Shown: positions 35,081 through 43,765 of the stretch, in pieces
Position numbering within the stretch: position 1 is the stretch's first letter
Layout: each line of letters starts with the position of its first letter
Assembly: GCF_005671395.1 (NCBI RefSeq)
Contig: NZ_CP040428.1
Location: 5,094,185 to 5,158,184, forward strand
From: Jejubacter calystegiae
GTDB taxonomy: Bacteria; Pseudomonadota; Gammaproteobacteria; Enterobacterales; Enterobacteriaceae
Length of the DNA stretch: 64,000 nt
Reading direction: 5' to 3'
Translations under genes and position numbers: made by a program
Notes under the pieces: model-generated
The model's input: the letters and a program-made list of their open reading frames with translations, nothing else
Database searches by the model: none
What the model was told of the DNA's origin: nothing

Positions 35081-35687
35081 TCTGTATCTCTTTACAATCG
35101 ATAGGGTGGCTTTCAATGAAGACAAGGTAAGGTTCAAGCTGTTTTTCTACCAGAAAATATACCATATCCAGATTTTCACGCTTCACCCTTATATACGTCA
35201 TTGGAAATCTCTTTGACATTCTCCTGGAGGCTCTGGCTGATTCTTCTATCAACCCCTGAATCATAACCACGTTGAGAAATGCTGACGTAGTAAAACGCAC
35301 AAAATGCTGAAATGCCTTATCGATCATCACTCGTTTTATAATCTGACTGGCTACCGTTTGCGCAATAACAATCTGCCCTGTGACTCTGGCTCCAATAGCG
35401 CCAGCGCCATACCCCAGCTGATTATCAACAGCGGCTTTGCCTCTTTCATCCAGCTTTTGGTAAAACTCAGTGATAACAATGGTAATTAATCGCCGAAGCG
35501 GAGACTCAGGGTTTCCCAGACTTTTAATCATTAAGAAAAAACGTTCTGTCTCCTCTTGATTTCGATATTTTTCCCTGTTACCAGTAACGCCTAGATCTTC
35601 CCATGTCCGTACCACGCCAAGATACATGCCATGGGGGATGCTCGAAAGCCCATCCAAAATTCCATGTGCGATCATCTTTGCATCCAT
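35052..35687 (-). CDS. 211-aa unrecognised protein, candidate toxin/effector
   Basis: Start ATG 35687 with GGAGAGAG upstream. The N-terminal half is soluble (MDAKMIAHGILDGLSSIPHG, RKYRNQEETERFF-like charged helix). Residues about 95-165 contain a Gly/Ala-rich amphipathic stretch (QLGYGAGAIGARVTGQIVIA, QTVASQIIKRVMID) and a hydrophobic helix near SAFLNVVMIQGLIEES, compatible with membrane insertion. No signal peptide. Paired with a two-helix membrane protein. The toxin role is inferred from pairing and from the surrounding effector cluster. Confidence 0.5.
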   Translation of the reverse strand: MDAKMIAHGILDGLSSIPHGMYLGVVRTWEDLGVTGNREKYRNQEETERFFLMIKSLGNPESPLRRLITIVITEFYQKLDERGKAAVDNQLGYGAGAIGARVTGQIVIAQTVASQIIKRVMIDKAFQHFVRFTTSAFLNVVMIQGLIEESARASRRMSKRFPMTYIRVKRENLDMVYFLVEKQLEPYLVFIESHPIDCKEIQNEVCKIVFN

Positions 35688-35760
35688 ACTCTCTCCGGTA
35701 ACATTTAATTAACGAATTCAGGTTACCTAATTATTCTTTGAGTTTCTACTCCTCTCTTCT

Positions 35761-36123
35761 TTGCAGTCCCATCTCATAACGGCCGATCCTGATGGAACAC
35801 GCCTGCTGGTGGTGCAGTTTCCCCCTGATGCTTCCCTGGCTTCAGCAGATATCGATCCCGTCGCTGCGGATGCGGAATATACCGCACACCTTCCGTGTCT
35901 GGCAGAAACCTTCGAACCTGATGGTTCAGGTTTTCACCGTACGCAATCCGTCGATTACGTCATCGTGATTTCTGACGAATTGTGGCTTGAGCTGGATGAC
36001 CACTAAATACGCCATCTGAACGCTGGCGATATTGTCATTCAGAACGGTACTCGTCATGCATGGCGCAATTGCGGCTCCGCTCCCGCGATCATGGTTGCAG
36101 TACTCATCGGCGCAAAGCATTAA
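35761..36123 (+). pseudogene. cupin-domain protein, 5'-truncated with in-frame stop
   Basis: PDGTRLLVVQFPPDASLASA, HRTQSVDYVIVISDELWLEL, then DDH-stop (36004-36006), and in the same frame IRHLNAGDIVIQNGTRHAWR, NCGSAPAIMVAVLIGAKH, stop at 36123. This is a small cupin of the type found beside SDR dehydrogenases. The N-terminal region is missing, and the stop splits the barrel. Next to another decayed gene of the same probable operon. Confidence 0.75.
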
Positions 36124-36199
36124 AGCAAAAACCGATGGCGGCGTGCTGCGCCGCCTTATCCCTGGCATAGCGTAAGCGCTATCCGAAATGGAGGAAGCA

Positions 36200-36897
36200 A
36201 TGTTCAAAGATAAAGTCGGCATTATCACAGGCGGCGGTTCAGGAATGGGTCGGGCAACCGCTATCTCGCTCGCCAAAGAGGGTGCAATGGTCGTACTCGC
36301 AGGTCGATCCGAAGACAAGCTGATGGCGGTACGTGATGAGATCAGGGCATTACAGGGGCAGGCGGAAATTTTTTGCGCCGATGTGTCGCAGAACGACGAT
36401 AACAAGGCGCTGGTGGCCTTCGTGGAATCGCGTTTTGGCAGGCTCGATTTTGCATTCAACAATGCTGGCGGACATGCGGATTTCAAGCCTATCGATCAGA
36501 CATCGATCGACGAAGCCGAATGGGTTATCGATCTGAACTTCAAAGGGGTTTACTACGGCGTTAAATATCAGATTGAAGCCATGTTACGGACTGGTGGCGG
36601 ATCTATTGTTAATAACGCCTCTATCTTCGGGCTGCGGGGTATGGATGGTATAGCACACTATGTCGCCAGCAAGCACGCCGTTGTAGGTTTAACGCGCGCA
36701 GTCGCAAAGGAGTATGCGGGCCCTGGTATTCGGGTCAACGCGGTCCTGGCGATGCACATCTGCTTGATGACATGATTCCAATGCGGCGTATCGGTCAGCC
36801 TGAAGATGTAGCGGAAACCGTGTTATGGCTGCTTTCAGAAAAAGCCTCCTACGTAACGGGCTCGACCTTTTCAGTCGATGGCGGTATGTCGATTTAA
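36200..36897 (+). pseudogene. short-chain dehydrogenase/reductase, frameshifted
   Basis: From ATG 36200 (GGAGGAAG upstream): MFKDKVGIITGGGSGMGRAT (NAD(P)-binding), FAFNNAGGHADF, catalytic YVASK. The frame breaks at about 36745 after GIRVNAV, where the family continues with a P-G motif; a short deletion moved the frame. The other frame continues [20 protein letters not shown] and ends [14 protein letters not shown] at 36897. Almost the whole length is present, so the loss is recent. Confidence 0.85.
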
Positions 36898-36994
36898 TCT
36901 TTCCTGTTACCGAAGTTTTACTTCGGTAACGCTTCCCCTTCTCCTCATCCTCCTGTATTTTAGACTTTCCTTAATTTAGCATCCTCTAAATAAA

Positions 36995-37312
36995 ATGACC
37001 GAAAGCAACCTCACCCAGCTTAAAGAGAGCGCCCGGGCAGCCTCTGCGCTACTGAATGCCATGAGCAACCCCGGCAGGCTGATGATTCTTTGCACGCTAA
37101 TTGACGCCCCCGGCACTCCGGCCGGTGAGCTCAGCAGGCTTATTGGGCTAAGCCCGTCTGCGACATCGCAGCATCTTGCCAGGATGAAAGAGGAAAACCT
37201 GATTGAGGGTCGTCGCCAGGCGCAGCGGATGAACTACTTCATCATTGACGACGCCGTTCAGAAAATTGTCGCGACCCTGAAAGCGATTTACTGCCCGGAG
37301 CCAGAACAATGA
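36995..37312 (+). CDS. ygaV: ArsR-family regulator YgaV
   Basis: 105 aa. A winged-helix ArsR fold with LLNAMSNPGRLMILCTLIDA and LSPSATSQHLARMKEENLIE; two conserved cysteines (LMILC and AIYCPE) could sense sulfur species. E. coli YgaV responds to sulfide/redox and controls ygaVP. The stop overlaps the ygaP start (ATGA). First backbone gene after the variable region. Confidence 0.93.
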   Translation: MTESNLTQLKESARAASALLNAMSNPGRLMILCTLIDAPGTPAGELSRLIGLSPSATSQHLARMKEENLIEGRRQAQRMNYFIIDDAVQKIVATLKAIYCPEPEQ

Positions 37313-37833
37313 GTCTTACCAGCGCATTACCCAAAGAAATTCAGCAGATTAACCAGCAAGGCGCACTGATTGTCGATATCCGTGAACGGGACGAGTTTCG
37401 CCGCGAGCATATCCCTGACGCCATTTCCCTGCCGCTGTCAGAGATTCAGGCAGGCGCAAAACTGGCGGGATCTTCCCCTGCTCAACCGATGATTTTTCAC
37501 TGTCAGGCCGGTTCGCGAACCCGGCAAAATGCGGATGCTCTTGCCCGTCTGGCTGAGCCCGCCCGGGTGATTTTAATGGATGGTGGAATCAACGCCTGGA
37601 AGCAGGCCGGGTTGCCAACGGTGAAAGTCAGCAAACAGCCGCTCCCCCTGATGCGCCAGGTACAAATCGCCGCCGGTAGCCTTATTCTGGCGGGAGTCAT
37701 CGCCGGTTACAGCATCAGCCCTGGGTTCTTTCTGCTACCCGCCTTTGTCGGGGCCGGACTGACTTTTGCCGGTATCAGCGGCTGGTGCGGTATGGCGATT
37801 TTGCTGGAAAAAATGCCCTGGAACCGGCGCTAA
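37309..37833 (+). CDS. ygaP: inner-membrane rhodanese YgaP
   Basis: 174 aa (E. coli 174). Rhodanese domain with IVDIRERDEFRREHIPDAIS and the active-site loop FHCQAGSRTRQNADAL (Cys near residue 65), then two C-terminal membrane segments (QIAAGSLILAGVIAGYSIS and GFFLLPAFVGAGLTFAGIS). A thiosulfate sulfurtransferase facing the cytoplasm. Coupled to ygaV, as in E. coli. Confidence 0.95.
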   Translation: MSLTSALPKEIQQINQQGALIVDIRERDEFRREHIPDAISLPLSEIQAGAKLAGSSPAQPMIFHCQAGSRTRQNADALARLAEPARVILMDGGINAWKQAGLPTVKVSKQPLPLMRQVQIAAGSLILAGVIAGYSISPGFFLLPAFVGAGLTFAGISGWCGMAILLEKMPWNRR

Positions 37834-37848
37834 GCCGGTGGGCTCTTA

Positions 37849-38730
37849 TCATTCCTGAATCTGCCCCAGAAACTTTTTCAGCACTTCGGAGCGGATCGCC
37901 CGATGATAAACCAGCGCCAGTTCGCTCTGAACCAGGCGATCCAGCGTATCGATATAGACGACATTATTGAGCCGAATCGCCTGTACGGAAGCAGGAAGCA
38001 GCGCAATGCCGAAACCCGCCGAGACCAGGCTTATCACCGTGGGCACATCGCTAACCTTTTGCACCACCTTCGGCTGAAAGCCGGCCTGGCGGCAGGCATC
38101 GGTAAAATACTGCTCCAGCCCCATACCGTCGGGATCGGTCAGGGTTATCCAGTTTTCATTTTTCAATGACGCCAGGGTTAGCGCCGTGGCATTCGCCAGC
38201 GGATGCTGCTCCCAGAGCGCCAGTCTGGTTTTTTCGCTAAAGAAAGGCCGCACCACCAGCTCATCCGGCACTGCTGCAAGCGGGGCGCGGATCGCCGCTA
38301 TATCCAGACGATAGTTTTGTACTGCTTCATACAGCGTCTGAACGTCACCGGTGGTCAGTGAAACCCGGATGTCAGGCCAGCGGGTATGAAGCTGGCGCAG
38401 CATAGCGGGGAGTTTTTCATTAAACATAGCGCTGGAGACATAGCCCAGATTCAGCACCCCCTGCTCTCCCCGCGCCGTACGCCTGGCTTCCAGCACGGCC
38501 TGGTCGGCCATCTCAATCGCCATACGCGCCTTTTGCAGGAAAGCTTCACCGGCGGGGGTCAGCGTTAAGCGCCGGTGGGCCCGGGAAAAGAGCGATACGC
38601 CGAGCCGCTGCTCCAGGCTTTTAATCTGCTGGCTCAGGGCTGGCTGGGCCATGTTCAGCCGCTCCGCCGCCCGATGCATATGAAGCTCTTCCGCCACCGT
38701 AATAAAGTTGCGCATCAGCCGAAACTGCAT
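37849..38730 (-). CDS. LysR-family regulator divergent from aroY
   Basis: 293 aa. HTH residues 1-60: MQFRLMRNFITVAEELHMHR, AAERLNMAQPALSQQIKSLE, followed by an effector domain of the CatM/BenM/AlsR type (VLNLGYVSSAMFNEKLPAML, GFGIALLPASVQAIRLNNV). Divergent from the decarboxylase gene with an inverted repeat between them, the usual LysR autoregulated arrangement. An aromatic acid is the likely inducer, by inference. Confidence 0.85.
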   Translation of the reverse strand: MQFRLMRNFITVAEELHMHRAAERLNMAQPALSQQIKSLEQRLGVSLFSRAHRRLTLTPAGEAFLQKARMAIEMADQAVLEARRTARGEQGVLNLGYVSSAMFNEKLPAMLRQLHTRWPDIRVSLTTGDVQTLYEAVQNYRLDIAAIRAPLAAVPDELVVRPFFSEKTRLALWEQHPLANATALTLASLKNENWITLTDPDGMGLEQYFTDACRQAGFQPKVVQKVSDVPTVISLVSAGFGIALLPASVQAIRLNNVVYIDTLDRLVQSELALVYHRAIRSEVLKKFLGQIQE

Positions 38731-38767
38731 CGTCTGTCTCCCTCTCGCCTTTTGATTATAAAAAACT

Positions 38768-38798
38768 TATCAATATTGAATAAATGATGCAATTGATA
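38768..38798. promoter_or_regulatory. LysR-type binding site candidate
   Basis: Inverted repeat TATCAAT...ATTGATA (38768-38774 / 38792-38798) in the 118-nt gap between the LysR gene and aroY. Confidence 0.5.
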
Positions 38799-38848
38799 GC
38801 AATCCTTATTCGAATCACACTGATCCCATCGGTTTGAAGGAGGACTAT

Positions 38849-40330
38849 ATGGAAAATCAGGTTCAGGATTTGCGTAGCGCCATCGCGCTGCTGCAACAGC
38901 ATGACGGTCAGTTTATTGAAACGAATCATCCGGTGGATCCGAATGCCGAACTGGCGGGCGTATACCGGCACATCGGCGCGGGTGGTACAGTGAAACGCCC
39001 TACCCGCACCGGCCCGGCGATGATGTTTAACAGCATCAAAGGCTATCCCCACTCGCGCATTCTGGTGGGGATGCACGCCAGTCGCGAGCGGGCCGCGCTG
39101 CTGCTGGGGTGTGAGCCTTCCCAACTGGCTTTGCACGTCGGTCAGGCGGTCAAAAATCCCGTCGCTCCCGTGGTGGTGCCTGCCTCACAGGCTCCCTGTC
39201 AGGAACAGGTCTTTTACGCTGACGACCCCGACTTCGATTTGCGTAAACTGCTTCCCGCCCCAACCAATACCCCCATCGATGCCGGTCCGTTCTTCTGCCT
39301 GGGGCTGGTGTTAGCCAGCGATCCTGAAGACGCCTCGCTCACCGATGTGACGATTCACCGCCTCTGCGTACAGGAGCGCGACGAACTTTCGATGTTCCTT
39401 GCCGCCGGGCGTCATATCGAAGTCTTCCGTCAGAAAGCGGAACAGGCCGGAAAACCGCTGCCGGTCACCATCAATATGGGGCTCGATCCCGCCATCTACA
39501 TCGGCGCCTGCTTTGAAGCCCCCACCACGCCCTTTGGCTATAACGAACTCGGCGTCGCCGGGGCGCTGCGCCAGACGCCGGTCGAGCTGGTACAGGGGGT
39601 TTCCGTTGCACAAAAAGCCATCGCCAGAGCCGAAATTATTATCGAAGGGGAGCTGCTGCCAGAGGTGCGAGTCCGGGAAGATCAACACACCAATACCGGC
39701 CACGCCATGCCCGAATTCCCGGGTTACTGCGGTGAAGCCAACCCGTCGCTGCCGGTTATTAAGGTCAAAGCGGTCACCATGCGTCACCAGGCCATTCTTC
39801 AGACTCTGGTCGGCCCGGGCGAGGAACACACCACTCTGGCCGGATTACCAACCGAAGCCAGTATCTGGAATGCTGTCGATGCGGCTATTCCCGGCTTCCT
39901 GCAAAATGTTTACGCCCATACCGCAGGCGGCGGTAAATTCCTGGGAGTTTTACAGGTGAAAAAACGCCAGCCGTCCGATGAGGGACGCCAGGCCCAGGCG
40001 GCGCTGATTGCGCTGGCGACTTACTCGGAACTAAAGAATATTATTCTGGTTGATGAGGATGTCGATATCTTCGACAGCGACGATATTCTGTGGGCTATGA
40101 CCACCCGCATGCAGGGCGATGTCAGCATCACTAATATTCCGGGAGTCAGAGGGCACCAGTTGGATCCGTCCCAGATGCCGGATTACAGCCCGTCGATTCG
40201 CGGGCAGGGTATCACCAGTAAAACGATATTCGACTGTACGGTACCCTGGGCGCTGAAGTCCCGTTTTGAGCGGGCGCCGTTTATGGAAGTCGATCCCCGC
40301 CCGTGGGCGCCGGACTACTTTAAAAAATAA
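38849..40330 (+). CDS. aroY: AroY/LpdC-like UbiD-family protocatechuate (gallate) decarboxylase
   Basis: 493 aa from ATG 38849 (AAGGAGG upstream). The whole protein resembles Klebsiella/Enterobacter AroY and Lactobacillus LpdC: VDPNAELAGVYRHIGAGGTV, APTNTPIDAGPFFCLGLVLA, PITIN-type INMGLDPAIYIGACFEAPTT, NVYAHTAGGGKFLGVLQVKK, LVDEDVDIFDSDDILWAMTT. UbiD enzymes use prenylated FMN, made by a UbiX not present here. AroY converts 3,4-dihydroxybenzoate to catechol. Stands alone behind a divergent LysR regulator. Confidence 0.9.
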   Translation: MENQVQDLRSAIALLQQHDGQFIETNHPVDPNAELAGVYRHIGAGGTVKRPTRTGPAMMFNSIKGYPHSRILVGMHASRERAALLLGCEPSQLALHVGQAVKNPVAPVVVPASQAPCQEQVFYADDPDFDLRKLLPAPTNTPIDAGPFFCLGLVLASDPEDASLTDVTIHRLCVQERDELSMFLAAGRHIEVFRQKAEQAGKPLPVTINMGLDPAIYIGACFEAPTTPFGYNELGVAGALRQTPVELVQGVSVAQKAIARAEIIIEGELLPEVRVREDQHTNTGHAMPEFPGYCGEANPSLPVIKVKAVTMRHQAILQTLVGPGEEHTTLAGLPTEASIWNAVDAAIPGFLQNVYAHTAGGGKFLGVLQVKKRQPSDEGRQAQAALIALATYSELKNIILVDEDVDIFDSDDILWAMTTRMQGDVSITNIPGVRGHQLDPSQMPDYSPSIRGQGITSKTIFDCTVPWALKSRFERAPFMEVDPRPWAPDYFKK

Positions 40331-40350
40331 TCGGCCACGCTAAATGCACA

Positions 40351-40380
40351 AAGCCCGCATGGCACTGCTCATGCGGGCTT
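40351..40380. terminator. terminator between aroY and yegP-like gene
   Basis: 10-bp stem AAGCCCGCAT / ATGCGGGCTT with a 10-nt loop between convergent genes. Confidence 0.8.
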
Positions 40381-40393
40381 GAGTCTCTCTGGC

Positions 40394-40732
40394 TCAGGCA
40401 GAGGTCAGATCTTTAATCTTCTCGCTGCTGCCATTACTCTTCACCGAGGCAATCCCCGTTTCCCGGGACTGGGGCGAAGCGTACATCTGGCTAGTGCCAA
40501 TCACCTGATGATTAGCCGCTTTCAGGTTGAAGAATAACTTGCCGTTACTGGCCTCTTTCTTCTCGTAACGCTCATCCTGCGGGCTGTTGATCTGAACGGA
40601 TTTAATCCCATTTTCAGCCGCGCTTTTGGTGGTGTACAGCTCGCTGGTAAGAATGATCTCGCCATTACCGGCTTTTAAAACAAACCGGAACTGATCGTTG
40701 CTGCTTTTACTTAACTCGAACCATCCAGACAT
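40394..40732 (-). CDS. YegP-like DUF1508 protein
   Basis: 112 aa. Two tandem DUF1508 repeats: MSGWFELSKSSNDQFRFVLK, AGNGEIILTSELYTTKSAAE, then ASNGKLFFNLKAANHQVIG and SQMYASPQSRETGIASVKSN. Very close to E. coli YegP (110 aa), whose function is unknown, but in a different chromosomal place from yegP in E. coli. Small cytoplasmic protein. Confidence 0.88.
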   Translation of the reverse strand: MSGWFELSKSSNDQFRFVLKAGNGEIILTSELYTTKSAAENGIKSVQINSPQDERYEKKEASNGKLFFNLKAANHQVIGTSQMYASPQSRETGIASVKSNGSSEKIKDLTSA

Positions 40733-40845
40733 GTGAACTCCTTAATATAAGGCCATGGCGCAAAGAGTTTGCGATTTCCCTTAAACAGTATGCACAGAAA
40801 ACGTACCGCTTCCAGTATGTTACTCGCGGTTCCAGGCAGATCGCA

Positions 40846-42093
40846 TCAGGTCGCAATCCGGTAGCACTCCCGGACATGCTGGTTAAATACCGCCACGACT
40901 TCGGGGCAAAGTTTACCACCGGACGCTTCATCGTTAACGATAGCGATGGCCTGCTCAAGCGGCAGCGATGAGCGGTAGGGCCGGTGCTGACACAGCGCCT
41001 GAAAGACGTCGGCCACCGCCATAATGCGGCTTTCCAGCGCTAACTGCCCTGCCCGCTTCCTTAGCGGATAGCCCGACCCATCCAGCCGTTCGTGGTGATC
41101 GGCAGCCCAGGTCACGACCTTTTCCGAATCCAGGATATAGCGCAGGATGGCGCGGGTATCGGTCACATGGCGGCGAATGGTTTTATATTCGGCGTTATCG
41201 AGCCGCCCCTTTTTGTTCAGCACCTCTTCATCGGTAAATAGCTTACCGACATCGTGCAACAACCCGGCCACGAAAATCTGATACCGGCCTGCCTCATCCA
41301 CCCCCATTTTGCTGGCGATAAAGAACGCCAGCTCTGCCACCTTACGCGAATGCTGATAGGTATAGGTGCTTTTATTATCGACAATCCGTGAAAAGAACTG
41401 GGCGATATCAATAAAGTACTGACGGGTCTGCGCCGGAAACAGCGCATTCAGATCCTGCTTAAGGATCAGGGTCTCAATATAGTGAGCGCGGAAGTAGAAC
41501 CAGAAATCGTCAACCTCAATCATCTCATGCAACGCCGCGAGAATGCCTGGGTAGAATGCCGCACAGTCGCTGTTGGCGATCAGGTAATCATAAACCGGCT
41601 CAATGACGATTTCCGACTCCTGGCCGTGCTGAAGCAAATCGAAGATCCTGGTTTTGCGGCAGGCCACGTCCAGCCGATCGCAGAGATTCACGATGGACGA
41701 CAAAAAGCACTCTTCTTCCGTCAGACCGCCGTCGCGTGCTCTCCGCCAGTCGCCATGATGATATTGCACTGGCCTTGCGAACTGCCGCAACGGCGCACAC
41801 TCCTGGAGCATCCTGTAGCCGCGAATGCTGTGCTGGCTGTCGACGCCCACGTCGACTTCATCGTTCAGCAACCGTCGAATCTCATCCTGACTGGAAACGC
41901 CGCAATCGTGCAGCAGACCGCAAATTAACGCTTTCTGACACAAAGGCTCTGGCTTACCCATCGTCAACGCCAGCCGGTAGCACATAAAGCCAACATTGAT
42001 ACCGTGAAACGAAGGAGTGCTGGTAAAATTTTCCTCTGTTTTGGACACCGCGATCAGCGCCCGGTTAATATCAATTTTCAAGATGATCACCAA
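40846..42093 (-). CDS. HD-GYP domain cyclic-di-GMP phosphodiesterase-like protein
   Basis: 415 aa; start unclear (TTG 42093 or GTG 42090, weak ribosome site). Two HD-type domains. The N-terminal one has ALICGLLHDCGVSSQDEI and YHHGDW. The C-terminal HD-GYP has YTYQHSRKVAELAFFIASKM, FVAGLLHDVGKL and HHERLDGSGYPLRKRAGQLA, the metal and GYP residues for c-di-GMP hydrolysis. No membrane or sensor domain. A decayed GGDEF gene lies directly upstream on the same strand. Confidence 0.88.
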   Translation of the reverse strand: MVIILKIDINRALIAVSKTEENFTSTPSFHGINVGFMCYRLALTMGKPEPLCQKALICGLLHDCGVSSQDEIRRLLNDEVDVGVDSQHSIRGYRMLQECAPLRQFARPVQYHHGDWRRARDGGLTEEECFLSSIVNLCDRLDVACRKTRIFDLLQHGQESEIVIEPVYDYLIANSDCAAFYPGILAALHEMIEVDDFWFYFRAHYIETLILKQDLNALFPAQTRQYFIDIAQFFSRIVDNKSTYTYQHSRKVAELAFFIASKMGVDEAGRYQIFVAGLLHDVGKLFTDEEVLNKKGRLDNAEYKTIRRHVTDTRAILRYILDSEKVVTWAADHHERLDGSGYPLRKRAGQLALESRIMAVADVFQALCQHRPYRSSLPLEQAIAIVNDEASGGKLCPEVVAVFNQHVRECYRIAT

Positions 42094-42099
42094 CGATGG

Positions 42100-42565
42100 A
42101 ACTTAGAGTAGGAAGCTATTTTTTCTCTGTTTTTAACCCGATAGAGCTTTTTATCGGCGCGATTAAAGGTCAGCGCCACCCGTGCTCAATACAGGAAATG
42201 CCGATGCTAACGCCGGTAGGAATCTGCGGACTGGCATCAATAGCCCGTGACAGTCGCCGGACAATCCGTTCAATCTTCTCCGCCACGCTGGACGCTGGCT
42301 TCATTTCCGCGGGTAAGAATAGCGGCAATCGTATCCAGGTCTTGATAGACTTTTCACTTTACCTCATTAAAATCGTTTAGGTTATTTTTAAGGTAATGTT
42401 ATCAGTATCCAGCACCATGACTGATTTGATGTCATTTATATAGTTTTTATAGCACTGAACGCCCGTGGATATAAGGATACTAACAACAATGATAGTCATG
42501 GCGGAGATAATAAGCTCCCACCGGGTAATGTTCCATAAATGATTCATATAAACAAAAGGCCACAA
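42100..42565 (-). pseudogene. decayed membrane GGDEF (diguanylate cyclase) gene
   Basis: Pieces in changing frames: a 62-aa opening with a membrane segment (ELIISAMTIIVVSILISTGV) running to SVMVLDTDN, the start of a GGDEF domain; then DLDTIAAILTRGNEASVQRG, GED and stop; then EKIERIVRRLSRAIDA with TGVSIGISCIEHG; then FNRADKKLYRVKNREK. These follow the family order (LDxDxFK, xxxIAxxL, RxGGEEF, xSIGIA, RADxALYxAK) with several frame breaks and lost segments. Confidence 0.65.
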
Positions 42566-42917
42566 GATAGCAACCCAAAAAACGGCCTAAAAGTCTACCC
42601 GAAACGATAGCAGACTAACAGATTACTTTAGTTTTTTTCTTATCAGAAAAAGCCGTGAGTGCAGAAAGATTTAACGTTAATAAAAATAACGATGAAGTTA
42701 CAAATGACGCGATTTATTAATAATGCGGAAAACTGAATTAAGAAAAGGCTTTAAATTAATGGCTATTTGCTTGCGAGGATAACCTATTACCCCGAGTGAT
42801 TAGTAGTGAAGTGAAAGATAAATGGTTTTACCGGCGCGTTATGAATATCCGACTCTTCAGCACAAAATGACAACGCGGCACGGCAAAATCCACAGCGCCG
42901 CGTGATATCACCAGGGT
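42566..42917. other. 352-base AT-rich gap
   Basis: No gene supported. The stretch 42610-42780 is very AT-rich, compatible with promoter DNA of the leftward remnant or decayed sequence. No clear hairpin. Confidence 0.5.
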
Positions 42918-43697
42918 TCAGGCGGCCGGTAAAGCCTTACCCTCGGGCAGAGACTCCCCCGGAGCCGGGGAGAGCATTCGGGCAAACCCGGGCATCATTC
43001 CCAGCCAGCAGTCCCGGGTAAACAGCGACTGCCATCCGGCATAGCCGGTTTCTCCGCGTACCAGCGCCTGGTGGCTGGCTTCCAGCAGTTCGGGAAGATA
43101 ATCGCCGGATACGCCCCAGGCGCACAGCTGGTCCGCAGCGCCAATACGCGCCACGCCGGGCAGCGCCTGAATCGGCGCTATCTGCTGATAGCTGGCCCCC
43201 AGAATCAGCCCCTGCCACTCCAGATAAGGCAGGTGTTGCAGCAACTTGCTCAGCCTCCTCAAGGCACGGCGATCGGCGCTGAAGTGAATGCCACTTTCCA
43301 GCACCAGTAGATTCCCCCACTGCTGATCCAGAGCACTAGTCAACAGCCCGCTACAGCGCTCCAGCGGCGTATTGCCCACGGCAGGAACCATCACCATCCT
43401 GGCACGCCGCTGACCGGCGCGAGCCAGTTTATCAAACTGCACGCTGGCCGCTTCCCGCCTGGCGGGATCGTACAGCAATGCCACTGTCTCAAAGGCGTAG
43501 CGCACCGGCTGCTGCCCACCATTGCCATCTCCAGCCGCGAAGTCCGTCGGGCTTTCCCTGTGGCCATGAAAGATTGTCTGTTTCATCGTATCCGTGATCT
43601 GATTAACTCTGAGTTGATTACCGCCTGGTGACGTGGCGCTATCCGGCGCGCCGGTTTCCATTATCGGCCAGGCTTTTAAATGCATTAGTGTAGCCAT
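42918..43697 (-). CDS. possible glycosyltransferase (GT25-like), next to lpxO
   Basis: 259 aa from ATG 43697 with GGAG 8 nt upstream. A central block resembles GT25/LPS glycosyltransferases: NTPLERCSGLLTSALDQQWG, NLLVLESGIHFSADRRALRR, LEWQGLILGASYQQIAPIQA and GAADQLCAWGVSGDYLPELL (acidic motif degenerate, ES instead of ED/DD). The flanking lpxO gene on the same strand suggests a surface-polysaccharide or lipid A setting. The family call is tentative. Confidence 0.4.
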   Translation of the reverse strand: MATLMHLKAWPIMETGAPDSATSPGGNQLRVNQITDTMKQTIFHGHRESPTDFAAGDGNGGQQPVRYAFETVALLYDPARREAASVQFDKLARAGQRRARMVMVPAVGNTPLERCSGLLTSALDQQWGNLLVLESGIHFSADRRALRRLSKLLQHLPYLEWQGLILGASYQQIAPIQALPGVARIGAADQLCAWGVSGDYLPELLEASHQALVRGETGYAGWQSLFTRDCWLGMMPGFARMLSPAPGESLPEGKALPAA

Positions 43698-43765
43698 CGG
43701 ATTCGCTCCGGGTTACCTCCGGCGGCCGGTTACGCACATTTCGATGTAGCTGGCCTGCCAGAGGA

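Noticed and set aside
16408-36994. Direct repeat of the ssrA 3' end as attR
   Set aside because: No convincing copy was found by eye; short CCACCA-like matches are too frequent to count.
42096-42380. 94-aa plus-strand frame
   Set aside because: The opposite strand shows GGDEF-domain fragments in order, which explain the sequence better.
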